Source: an uncultured Planctomycetota bacterium
GTDB lineage: Bacteria > Planctomycetota > Phycisphaerae > Sedimentisphaerales > Anaerobacaceae
Length of the DNA: 14,570 bases
Assembly: GCA_903927855.1 (NCBI GenBank)
Contig: CAIYOL010000275.1
Location: 1-14,570, forward strand
Direction: 5' to 3'
The position numbers and the translations under genes are program-made. The first letter of the stretch is position 1. Each line of letters begins with the position of its first letter. Shown here piece after piece: positions 7,711-13,952 of this stretch. The notes beneath the pieces were generated by a model that saw nothing but the letters and a program-made list of their open reading frames with translations, was not told where the DNA came from and did no database searches.

Positions 7711-8130
7711 TTACCGCTCCTGCAAAACAGGTGCTTGTCCTGTTTTACTTATAGTGACATCACCTTTCGAGAAATATCTCGACAAACGAACCTCGGTTTT
7801 TTTGTTTAGACTCGCGCCGTTTGCTGTTACACTAACTAACGTCAATCCTTTCCACCGGCCTGTTCCTTCCGACTCGTCAATTTTAATACTTACGTCGGGC
7901 CACAGCCGCTTCATATCGCCTTCGCCAATCGCGGCACCGGTAGCAGCAATACTGTCAAGCGTGGCCTGCGCTGCTGACACGCAGTGCTGCCTGGTAAGGT
8001 GGTAGTGGTTCAGCCGCCTGAAGCCGTCCAGAGATATTGCGAAGGTAACCATAAGCGTCGCGAGAACCGCCAGCGAGACAATCAGTTCCGCCATCACAAA
8101 ACCGCGATATGTTACCTTACCTTTGGTCAT
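7711..8130 (-). CDS. Small pseudopilin (GspI/GspH-like)
   Basis: This 139-residue protein has a 10-residue basic leader, 'MTKGKVTYRG', then 'FVMAELIVSLAVLATLMVTF'. Predicted prepilin peptidase cleavage after G10 leaves Phe at +1 and Glu at +5 (residue 15). The hydrophobic helix spans 11-32. The soluble part contains 'HCVSAAQATLDSIAATGA' (49-66) and ends in a short strand-rich section. Length and layout fit the minor pseudopilins GspI or GspH, but the globular part is not diagnostic. It is the first of three pseudopilin genes and lies 21 bases after the second gspF-like gene. A weak purine-rich ribosome site (AAGTGAAG) precedes its ATG. It is too atypical for me to call the major pilin (GspG). 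Confidence 0.8.
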   Translation of the reverse strand: MTKGKVTYRGFVMAELIVSLAVLATLMVTFAISLDGFRRLNHYHLTRQHCVSAAQATLDSIAATGAAIGEGDMKRLWPDVSIKIDESEGTGRWKGLTLVSVTANGASLNKKTEVRLSRYFSKGDVTISKTGQAPVLQER

Positions 8131-8151
8131 AACTTCACTTCATTAATACTG

Positions 8152-9729
8152 CTATGGCACAACCAAATCAGCCGCCGCGTATATCATCGCGACTAACGGA
8201 GCAAAAATAGCATAAACGATGAACCCAACCATAAGCCCCAGGCATAGTGTCTCGCAGGGCCCGATTATAAATCTGGCAAGGTCGGCCGATCGGCTGTAAC
8301 CCCAGCGGTACGATGACTCCAGCGTCTCCAGAACATCCAGAGTATTGCAGTGATTGTGCATATCGGCAAAGGCCCACGCCATAGCGCTTCCCATGCCGCA
8401 CTGCTGGGCGGACTGGCCGATATCGTCTCCACGTTCGACTCTGTCGTGCCACTCTCTCAATTTCCTTTTGAAGCACCTGTTGATGTCCATCTGGAGCGTA
8501 TTTGCAATAGCCTCGTTGACTGTGCAGCCGGCATTAAGGGACAACCGCAGCATCCCCACAATTCGCTGCATTGCACTATTCCATTCATACCACTGAAGAA
8601 TAGGCACATGCCACCTGATAAAATCACCGATGTTTGAGATTGAGTAAGGTCTGTCGGGCCGGCGAGGTCTCGCCTTGATACGAACATAAAACGCCCCGCC
8701 GACCACAAACCCCAGAACCAGCAATCCGGCCAGCCAGCCGAAATTGTACTTTATGAACCCGGCGATTTGCATCAGCACCTTGGTTGCTGTTGGTAACTTG
8801 ATTACGCCTATCTCGCCCAAGACCCCGATATAGTTCGGGATGACAGATGTCATCAGCACTAACACAACAGTAAACATCAAAAGCAGTAATATCGGTGGAT
8901 AAAGCAAAGGTATGTGCCTGACCTTTCTGTTGAGATTCACCCTTGCGACCAAATCCTGTTCCAGCACACCGAGCGACTGCGGAACCTGCCCGATTCGTTC
9001 TCCGACTGCCACCAGCGCCGTCGCATACCCCGGACACCTCGCATACCCGCGATTAAGAGATTCGCTCAGCGAGTAACCCTCCACAAGCCATTTCTTTATG
9101 TTTCGAAGTATTCTCGCTCGCTTGTCATTCTGGCTGGCTGCGGCCATTTCCATCGCCATAGGCAATGGAAGATTCTGGCGCACGCTCGAACTGATTGTGG
9201 ATATCACATAAGCAGCCGTGGTCAGTTCCAATGTCATCGCTATGCCTATCACCGTTCCAACAAAAAGCAGAAAAACTATCAGGCCGAGCAAGCCACGCTC
9301 CTCGAAAAGCACAAAGTTGCTGACCACAATCACGACCAAACCACAAGTTATTAGAATCCGCCTCACCCACAGGCCGCTCTCTTTTGTCATCACTATACCT
9401 ATCACCATTCCCACAAACAGCAGAAAAATCGTCAGGTTAAGCAAACCCCACTGTTCGAAAAGCACAAAGCCGCTGACCACAATCACGACCAAAGCAAAAG
9501 TTGTCAAAATCAGCCTCGCCCACAGGCCGCTCTCTTTGAAAACTATCGCTGCCATCGCAGCTATAAAAATAACAAATCCGGCAACAACTAACTCTATCCG
9601 CTTGATGGCAAGGCCCGACAACATCAGCGATATGCTAAATGTCGTGATAAATCCCCCAGATGGGCGGGCAAAAGCCAGCAACCCTAGGACAAAAAGCAAC
9701 GCAATCACCAAAGCAAAAACAACAAGCAT
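8152..9729 (-). CDS. Second, enlarged GspF-like platform protein with duplicated N-terminal membrane repeats
   Basis: This is a 525-residue polytopic protein. Residues 1-166 are almost entirely hydrophobic and contain two tandem 51-residue units (65-115 and 116-166, 38 of 51 identical), each starting 'KESGLW' and ending 'IGI.MT'. The rest is a GspF-type core. The first domain (~168-270) has 'LPLPMAMEMAAA', 'EGYSLSESLNRG' and 'VGERIGQVPQSLGVLEQDL'. Membrane segments lie near 272-298 and 325-348. The second domain (~366-490) has 'LRLSLNAGCTVNEAIANTL' and 'RVERGDDIGQSA', followed by a final membrane helix (~493-517). GspF/PilC proteins are the inner-membrane platform that couples the E ATPase to pilus growth. 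Normal members are ~400 residues and lack the long hydrophobic N-terminus. The start at ATG 9729 follows a GGAGG that overlaps the end of the gspF gene 8 bases away. It probably works with, or beside, the canonical GspF. Confidence 0.85.
   Translation of the reverse strand: MLVVFALVIALLFVLGLLAFARPSGGFITTFSISLMLSGLAIKRIELVVAGFVIFIAAMAAIVFKESGLWARLILTTFALVVIVVSGFVLFEQWGLLNLTIFLLFVGMVIGIVMTKESGLWVRRILITCGLVVIVVSNFVLFEERGLLGLIVFLLFVGTVIGIAMTLELTTAAYVISTISSSVRQNLPLPMAMEMAAASQNDKRARILRNIKKWLVEGYSLSESLNRGYARCPGYATALVAVGERIGQVPQSLGVLEQDLVARVNLNRKVRHIPLLYPPILLLLMFTVVLVLMTSVIPNYIGVLGEIGVIKLPTATKVLMQIAGFIKYNFGWLAGLLVLGFVVGGAFYVRIKARPRRPDRPYSISNIGDFIRWHVPILQWYEWNSAMQRIVGMLRLSLNAGCTVNEAIANTLQMDINRCFKRKLREWHDRVERGDDIGQSAQQCGMGSAMAWAFADMHNHCNTLDVLETLESSYRWGYSRSADLARFIIGPCETLCLGLMVGFIVYAIFAPLVAMIYAAADLVVP
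9233..9538 (-). repeat. 153-base tandem duplication inside the second gspF-like gene
   Basis: Two head-to-tail copies of 153 bases (9233-9385 and 9386-9538) have strong DNA similarity; for example 'GCTGACCACAATCACGACCA' appears in both. The period is exactly 51 codons, so the frame is kept. The encoded units are 75% identical, and both contain two hydrophobic stretches split by a 'FVLFE' turn. The copies have diverged mainly in the codons for residues 7-15 and 29-37 of the unit. The duplication therefore looks fairly recent but is not an assembly copy. Confidence 0.9.
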
Positions 9730-9736
9730 AGTCTAA

Positions 9737-10939
9737 TCATCCTCCACTTAGACTTTGAACTACACTTATCATTGGTAGAAACATCGCAAGAACGCACAGC
9801 ATTATGAAAAGGCCCACAAAAATTATCATAACAGGCAGGAGTACCACCTGCAGCCGGACCTGTGTGCAGCGGACCTGCTGTGTGTACATATCACTTAAAC
9901 TGCGCAGGCTGTCCTGCAGCTCATTGCGCTGAGTACCCAGCTGAATCGAATAGAGGAAGAATCGCGGCATAACCCGGCAGAGCTGCCCGGCTTCCAGAAT
10001 ACCTGCGCCCTGCTCAATCTGCCGGGCAATAGTGTCGCTTTCCTTAACCATCTTGTCACTGCCTGTGGCATCGGCGCTCAACCTGAGGCAGGTCGGCATA
10101 TCGCAGCCGGCTGCGACCGTCATAGCCATTGCCTCCGACATTTTGCTCAATATGCTGCTGTGAAACAACGCCCCGAATATGGGAGCATTCAGGATTATCG
10201 ATTCCCTGAATCTCCGTCCCGCTGGAAATAACCGAAGGAATGCATTGATGCCGACCAGAACAACAACCGCACAACCCAAAACCAGCCACAAGTATTTGAC
10301 ATTCTCCGGCAAGGCAAAAACCAACTGAGTTAGTGCAGGCAGCTGTCTTCCTTCCACCATCTCTTCGAGCACATCTCTAAACTGTGGAACCAGAAACACC
10401 AGCACAAAAGTTATGATGATAAAGCCCATAACGAAGACGACCGCTGGATAGGCCGTCGCTTCGAACACTATCCGCCTTGTCTGGTTTGAAATCTCGAGGT
10501 GCCTGTTCAAACTCGTCAGCATCTCGCTGAGCCGGCCTGTCTCAACACCGGCCTTCAGTATTCGGCCGTAGAGCGGTGGAAAGTACTGTTTCCTCCTCTC
10601 AAAGGCCCGTTCAATACTCATTCCGGATTCAAGATCGGTAACAACCGAATCTATCAGCTTGCGCATCGGCCTCGACGCCACATCCTTCGACAGCTCTCGC
10701 AGCCCTCTTTCCAAGGGAATCCCCGCCTTTGTAAGCGAAGCAAGTTGCTGGTTAAAAAGCAAAAACTCCGTTCTGGCAATCGGCGTCTTCGGCCTTTCGG
10801 GCCTGGCTTTTTCGAGCGAACTGACCTTGAGCCGCATTTGCTCAAGCAGCTCGGTCGCCTCCTGCACTGAGCCGGCTTCGATGACGCCTTTCATCAGCCG
10901 GTCCGAAACCGTTGTCGCGCTATATTCGAATGTAGCCAT
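9737..10939 (-). CDS. gspF: GspF-family inner-membrane platform protein
   Basis: This 400-residue protein is a standard GspF/PilC: an N-terminal domain starting 'MATFEYSATTVSDRLMKGVI' with the 'A.....G.I.A.S..EA...L' layout (1-45), then two GspF domains. Domain 1 (~56-185) has 'FNQQLASLTKAGIPLERGLR' (62-81), 'LESGMSIERAFE' (103-114) and 'AGVETGRLSEML' (130-141). Its membrane helix is 164-184. Domain 2 (~255-390) has 'KMSEAMAMTVAAGCDMPTCL' (266-285) and a final helix 363-388. A middle helix is near 216-236. It forms the cytoplasmic-membrane platform that links the GspE ATPase to pseudopilin polymerisation. GAGG eight bases before ATG 10939 supports the start. The gap to gspE is 29 bases. The symbol is a family name; the gene could equally be labelled pilC. 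Confidence 0.95.
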   Translation of the reverse strand: MATFEYSATTVSDRLMKGVIEAGSVQEATELLEQMRLKVSSLEKARPERPKTPIARTEFLLFNQQLASLTKAGIPLERGLRELSKDVASRPMRKLIDSVVTDLESGMSIERAFERRKQYFPPLYGRILKAGVETGRLSEMLTSLNRHLEISNQTRRIVFEATAYPAVVFVMGFIIITFVLVFLVPQFRDVLEEMVEGRQLPALTQLVFALPENVKYLWLVLGCAVVVLVGINAFLRLFPAGRRFRESIILNAPIFGALFHSSILSKMSEAMAMTVAAGCDMPTCLRLSADATGSDKMVKESDTIARQIEQGAGILEAGQLCRVMPRFFLYSIQLGTQRNELQDSLRSLSDMYTQQVRCTQVRLQVVLLPVMIIFVGLFIMLCVLAMFLPMISVVQSLSGG

Positions 10940-10968
10940 TGTGTATCCTCAATCTCACTTTCCAACTT

Positions 10969-12144
10969 TCAACTGTCCCCTGCAAGACCGCAGACCTTCT
11001 CCAGTTCCTCCTGCGTCGTCAGACCATCAGCGACCAGACGCTTGCCGTCTTCAAGCATCCCCGTATGCCCACTGTCACTCAGAATCCTCTCAAGCTCATC
11101 GGTGTCGGTTTTGGCGAGAATCGCCTTACGCAGCGGGCCGTTGAGCCGGACCAGCTCCGCTATCAACATCCTTCCTTTGAATCCCGTCCCGAAACATTCA
11201 TCACACCCTACTGGCTCGAAGGCAGTGGTTTCGGTCTGCTTTTTACATTTATCGCAAAGTCGACGGAGGAGCCGCTGATTGAGAACCGCTGAGACACTCG
11301 ACGTCACCTGGTACGGCTCAATACCCATCTCAAGGAGCCGCAGAAGCGCCGCAGTAGCTGAGCCGCTGTGCATTGTGCTCATAAGCAAATGGCCCGTAAG
11401 CCCCGCCTCAATGACTATCTTAGCCGTTTCGGCATCTCGGATTTCGCCTATCATCAAAACCTGCGGGTCCTGACGAAGCAGCGACCGCAGGGCCGTCGGA
11501 AAAGTCATCGGGCCATATGGCGTGATTTGAACCTGTGTGGCGCCATCAATCCGAATCTCCACAGGGTCCTCGAGCGTGACAATACTTTTGCCCCCGAACC
11601 GTTTTTGAATGTACCGCAGTATGGCAGCGAGTGTGGTGCTTTTGCCGCTGCCGGCCGAGCCGGTTACCAGTAGCACCCCCTGACTCATACAGGCAATCTG
11701 TTTGAGCGAGGTGCATATCGCCGCTGAGAACCCAAGCCGCTCAATGTCCGCCAACTGTGTATCCTGGTAGAAGATTCTCACCACAGCACGCTGGCCATGT
11801 ATCGTAGGGAAAACCGCAAGCCGCCTGTCAACAACATCTGCCCGGCCGTTGTCAATCTCAATCCTGCCCTCCTGCGGTATATCGTTGCGATACGTCAGAA
11901 GCCCGCCCAAAACCTTCAGCCGGGCAATTATATTGTCCGAGATGGATTTCGGCAGCGTTTCGACCGCGTTCAGCACGCCGTCAAGGCGAAACTTTACCAC
12001 CAGTTCGGAACCGGCCGGCTCAAAATGAATATCACTGGCGCCGGCATCCACCGCATTTGCGAGCAGCTCATCGACTATGGCGACTACGTCGTTTGGCTGT
12101 GTCTTTTGTCTATAAGATTTGTCTTTATAAAGACTTAAAACCAT
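10969..12144 (-). CDS. gspE: GspE/PilB-family assembly ATPase, short form
   Basis: This 391-residue ATPase would drive pseudopilin assembly from the cytoplasm. Visible elements are the N2-type domain (~17-130) with 'ASDIHFEP' (36-43) and 'FRLDGVLN' (52-59), Walker A 'GSAGSGKST' (162-170) and the Asp box 'TLEDPVE' (190-196). They continue with Walker B 'VLMIGEIRDAETA' (229-241), the His box 'LLMSTMHSGSA' (253-263), and a C-terminal zinc site from C297/C300 and C314/C317 before 'GTGFKGRMLIAEL'. Typical GspE/PilB proteins exceed 500 residues. Here the separate N1 (MshEN-like) domain that docks to GspL or PilZ-type partners is absent, and the protein begins near the start of N2. This is not a broken gene: ATG 12144 has AGAGG eight bases upstream, and the ORF opens the operon. 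The zinc motif argues for an assembly ATPase rather than a PilT-type retraction ATPase. The symbol is a family name. Confidence 0.94.
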   Translation of the reverse strand: MVLSLYKDKSYRQKTQPNDVVAIVDELLANAVDAGASDIHFEPAGSELVVKFRLDGVLNAVETLPKSISDNIIARLKVLGGLLTYRNDIPQEGRIEIDNGRADVVDRRLAVFPTIHGQRAVVRIFYQDTQLADIERLGFSAAICTSLKQIACMSQGVLLVTGSAGSGKSTTLAAILRYIQKRFGGKSIVTLEDPVEIRIDGATQVQITPYGPMTFPTALRSLLRQDPQVLMIGEIRDAETAKIVIEAGLTGHLLMSTMHSGSATAALLRLLEMGIEPYQVTSSVSAVLNQRLLRRLCDKCKKQTETTAFEPVGCDECFGTGFKGRMLIAELVRLNGPLRKAILAKTDTDELERILSDSGHTGMLEDGKRLVADGLTTQEELEKVCGLAGDS

Positions 12145-12304
12145 TTCTTTACCTCTGCCCTAAAATATAACTGTGTTTCCTGAGTGACCCTTTATAAATA
12201 CAGACGCACTGGCAGGGTAAAATGTTATTCAGAAAAATCTTGATTTTTTAACAATTTTATGTTAACATACCTCCCCACAGCACGTCTTAATAGTCGGAGC
12301 CATT
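12145..12304. promoter_or_regulatory. Divergent regulatory region between gspE operon and ECF sigma gene
   Basis: This 160-base AT-rich gap must hold promoters for both directions. Plus strand: TTGATT (12240-12245), 17 bases, TAACAT (12263-12268) is a moderate sigma-70-like match (4/6 and 4/6), and GGAG (12296-12299) is the ribosome site of the sigma gene. An A/T-rich inverted repeat, AAAAATC (12233-12239) with GATTTTT (12242-12248), and the perfect palindrome ATGTTAACAT (12259-12268) overlap that promoter and could be operator sites. For gspE I see the AGAGG ribosome site and a TTATAT, but no convincing -35 element. That would fit use of an alternative sigma factor, without proving it. Confidence 0.45.
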
Positions 12305-12886
12305 ATGATTGGCAGAGCCGTCAGTATCGAGTTGTGCTGGGATATTCCTATCCCGAAGTCGTTGGAACAAACGCAGGGGTGGGTTCTCTGCACAATGCAG
12401 CGACACGGCCGGGAGCTGGTCAATATGCTTTGGCGGATACTCGGCAACGAGCAGGACGTTTGTGACGCATATCAGGATACGTTTCTGAAGCTTGCGCATC
12501 ACGAGCACGGATGCAAGCCCAAAAATGTAAAGGCGTATGTCTTTCGTTCGGCAAGCAACATAGCTATATCAATCCTCAGACACAAGCTTGCCGAAAACAA
12601 ATCTTCGCCGGGAATAATCGCCAAAAGCAATACGAGCTGCCCTGCAAGTGAGCTCGACACCCGGTATTTGATGGAGACCTTAAGAGCGAGTCTCGCAGAA
12701 CTGCCTGACCATTTTCGTGACGTCGTAGCCCTGCACGATTTGGGTGACTTGTCTTACGAGCAGGTCGGAAAGATTCTGGGAATAACGGCCGCGACTGCGC
12801 GGGTTTATAGATGCAAAGCAGTGCAGCTTTTGGCCTCGCTGATGAGAAATGAGAAAGGGGAACACGTAACAGTATGTGGGTCGTGA
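12305..12886 (+). CDS. ECF-type RNA polymerase sigma factor
   Basis: This is a 193-residue sigma-70-family protein of two-domain ECF layout. Region 2 spans about 30-98, with 'CDAYQDTFLKLA' (53-64) in the core-binding position (region 2.2) and 'VKAYVFRSASNIAISILRHK' (75-94) as regions 2.3-2.4. Region 4 spans about 126-180, with 'LAELPDHFRDVVALHDLGDL' (130-149) and the helix-turn-helix 'SYEQVGKILGITAATARVYR' (150-169) that would read the -35 element. The linker (~99-123) is polar and lacks a sigma-3 domain. ATG 12305 is preceded by GGAG at proper spacing. The next gene starts 13 bases before this one ends and encodes a likely anti-sigma factor, so its activity is probably set by release from that partner. 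It is divergent from the gspE operon, an obvious candidate target. The ECF subgroup cannot be assigned by eye. Confidence 0.92.
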   Translation: MIGRAVSIELCWDIPIPKSLEQTQGWVLCTMQRHGRELVNMLWRILGNEQDVCDAYQDTFLKLAHHEHGCKPKNVKAYVFRSASNIAISILRHKLAENKSSPGIIAKSNTSCPASELDTRYLMETLRASLAELPDHFRDVVALHDLGDLSYEQVGKILGITAATARVYRCKAVQLLASLMRNEKGEHVTVCGS

Positions 12887-13374
12887 AAAAGAAAAACTAT
12901 TGTAGACAACTAAAAGATATAATGTATCAGCTGCTGACCGATAGATTCGACGTTGACCGGCATTGGGTGAGGAACCATATCGCAAACTGTCCGCGATGCC
13001 AGCGGCGAATTATGCGCCTCGGAAAAATCGAGCTTGCAATTTCCCTGCTGAAATCCCAGCCGCACAATCTCGACTTGCTTATGCGCGCCAATACCCAGGC
13101 AATAGGCGTGCTCAAACACAGTCTCCGAACCACAACCAGGGCCGAACACCTCCGAAACATTCGCCCGGAACCAGGCATTCTCGAAAGGTGCTCCAGGTAC
13201 AAACACCCGTTAGCCAACGCCGCCGCATGCATAGCCATCGCGGCTCTGTTGAAAAGCAGCGCCTTCTCATCGGCTCAGACATTTGAAACCAAAAGCCGCA
13301 AGGCGGTAGAGCATTACTACGCCAGCCAGGTGGGTAAAGACATCGCCGACGACATCTTTACAACGAATGCCTGA
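12874..13374 (+). CDS. Probable zinc-binding anti-sigma factor (ZAS type)
   Basis: This is a 166-residue protein. 'HIANCPRC' at 35-42 gives H35-x3-C39-x2-C42, the core of the zinc-associated anti-sigma (ZAS) motif, here within 'HWVRNHIANCPRCQRRI'. Upstream, residues 9-30 form the short helix expected before the motif. A modest hydrophobic stretch, 'PLANAAACIAIAALL' (112-126), may be a single membrane anchor with a small extracytoplasmic tail ending 'GKDIADDIFTTNA'. The anchor is short, so a soluble protein is possible. The gene overlaps the ECF sigma gene by 13 bases, the classic pairing of sigma and cognate anti-sigma. The start at ATG 12874 is supported by AAGGGG upstream; a GTG at 12883 inside the overlap is an alternative. 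The overlap and the motif carry the call; the remaining sequence is not recognisable. Confidence 0.75.
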   Translation: MWVVKKKNYCRQLKDIMYQLLTDRFDVDRHWVRNHIANCPRCQRRIMRLGKIELAISLLKSQPHNLDLLMRANTQAIGVLKHSLRTTTRAEHLRNIRPEPGILERCSRYKHPLANAAACIAIAALLKSSAFSSAQTFETKSRKAVEHYYASQVGKDIADDIFTTNA

Positions 13375-13406
13375 CCATTCAGCAGCGCGGCAATCTCAAA
13401 ATATTT

Positions 13407-13431
13407 AGCCCCGCAATTTATTGCGCGGGTT
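13407..13431. repeat. Palindromic repeat, copy 1 (hairpin)
   Basis: AGCCCCGCAA and TTGCGCGGGTT pair around a TTTA loop, with one bulged C at 13426. Core pairs are CGCAA (13412-13416) with TTGCG (13421-13425). It is preceded by TATTT, so TATTTAGCCCC (13402-13412) is shared exactly with the hairpin at 13531 and with 6705-6715. It could act as a terminator for the anti-sigma gene 33 bases upstream but lacks a T-tract. Confidence 0.55.
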
Positions 13432-13453
13432 ACAGAGCCGCGCACATAAGTAA

Positions 13454-13466
13454 GTGGCCTTGCCAC
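13454..13466. repeat. Small hairpin in the palindrome cluster
   Basis: GTGGC (13454-13458) and GCCAC (13462-13466) pair around a 3-base loop CTT. It lies between two larger hairpins of the cluster. On its own it would be unremarkable. Confidence 0.4.
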
Positions 13467-13499
13467 ACCAAGGGCGCGGTAAATTCTACCCAATCCGAA

Positions 13500-13530
13500 A
13501 ACCCCCCAAGTTTATTCTTGGGGGTTATTT
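13500..13530. terminator. Likely bidirectional intrinsic terminator
   Basis: CCCCCAAG (13503-13510) and CTTGGGGG (13517-13524) form a perfect 8-base stem around the loop TTTATT, extendable by AA/TT past a bulged C. On the plus strand the stem is followed by TTATTT; on the minus strand it is followed by GTTTTC. It therefore could end transcription from both the sigma/anti-sigma operon and the minus-strand genes beyond 13679. It is also the middle member of the hairpin cluster. Confidence 0.55.
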
Positions 13531-13553
13531 AGCCCCTTGCATTGCAAGGGGTT
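13531..13553. repeat. Palindromic repeat, copy 2 (hairpin)
   Basis: CCCCTTGC (13533-13540) and GCAAGGGG (13544-13551) form a perfect 8-base stem around the 3-base loop ATT. Flanks are TATTTAG on the left and TTAC on the right, the same as those of the hairpin at 13407-13432 although the stem sequences differ. The conserved flanks with a variable but compensated stem suggest members of one repeat family rather than independent terminators. Confidence 0.55.
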
Positions 13554-13556
13554 ACT

Positions 13557-13569
13557 TCACCCGGGGGGT
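13557..13569. repeat. Short G/C palindrome
   Basis: CACCC (13558-13562) and GGGTG (13566-13570), separated by three to four bases of C/G, close the hairpin cluster. The stem is short and the loop tight, so a functional structure is uncertain. Confidence 0.3.
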
Positions 13570-13654
13570 GCAAACGTGAGGATTGCTTCTTTCTTAACTT
13601 ACTTCGAGAGAGTTAATGTTAAAAAATTAGTATGCTGTCCCCAAATTTAACTGC

Positions 13655-13675
13655 CGAACTATGAACTACGAACTA
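13655..13675. repeat. Three tandem heptamers
   Basis: CGAACTA, TGAACTA and CGAACTA follow each other without spacing at 13655-13675, ending four bases before the stop codon of the small minus-strand gene. The function is unknown. Short tandem repeats of this size can arise by slippage. Confidence 0.6.
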
Positions 13676-13678
13676 ACT

Positions 13679-13873
13679 TCAGATTGAAAAGGTATAGCCA
13701 TATTTCCACCCTTTGCCGCCGATATCTTCCCCATATCCCTGGGCCGTCATTCTCCTTTTCCATTGCCGGGCAGCCGTCTCGCAAGTGAATTGCTGCATTA
13801 CTCTGAAGTCGCGAAGGTTGCCATGTTCCCGGTTTCTTCTTGCCGGCTCATCCGTAAGTCCTGCATACCTCAT
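13679..13873 (-). CDS. Small protein resembling part of a GIY-YIG domain
   Basis: This is a 64-residue protein. 'YAGLTDEPARRNREHGN' (3-19) resembles the 'Y.G.T....RR..EH' segment of GIY-YIG nuclease-fold proteins: Tyr3-Ala-Gly would be the second motif, followed by the conserved Arg and His. The first GIY strand is missing, or reduced to the initial Met-Arg. The C-terminal 'AARQWKRRMTAQGY' (35-47) and 'GGKGWKYGYTFSI' (52-64) remind me of a family of short uncharacterised proteins with 'YGLTDDPERRKREHG' starts and 'GWRYGYTY' ends; this is recollection, not a search. I chose ATG 13873, with GAAGG ten bases upstream. A GTG at 13879 directly follows a TGA in frame. It lies 79 bases downstream of the restriction-nuclease fragment on the same strand. 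A 5'-shortened gene remnant is possible. Confidence 0.5.
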   Translation of the reverse strand: MRYAGLTDEPARRNREHGNLRDFRVMQQFTCETAARQWKRRMTAQGYGEDIGGKGWKYGYTFSI

Positions 13874-13952
13874 ACGCACTCAACCTTCGTAGCATTCTTG
13901 CCCGCCTTTTATTTGCTCACCTTCTTTTATGCTTATATAAGGCTTTCATCTA

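Larger units (their letters stand above)
13375..13678. other. Noncoding region rich in hairpins
   Basis: No gene is supported in these ~300 bases. They contain several GC-rich inverted repeats between 13407 and 13569 (the main ones are listed separately), then an AT-rich stretch (13572-13650) and a triple heptamer repeat at 13655-13675. The region sits between the convergent anti-sigma gene (plus) and the small minus-strand gene ending at 13679, so terminators are expected. The density of palindromes exceeds what two terminators need and suggests an intergenic repeat element. Confidence 0.6.

Noticed and set aside
9218..9736. A 172-residue open frame on the plus strand with repeated Thr/Lys/Ile segments.
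   Set aside because: It is the antisense image of the hydrophobic N-terminus and 51-codon duplication of the second gspF-like gene; the apparent repeat is only a reflection of that duplication.
13375..13678. A CRISPR array or tRNA in the hairpin-rich intergenic region.
   Set aside because: The palindromes are not regularly spaced identical repeats with unique spacers, and no cloverleaf with T-loop or anticodon arm can be folded by eye.
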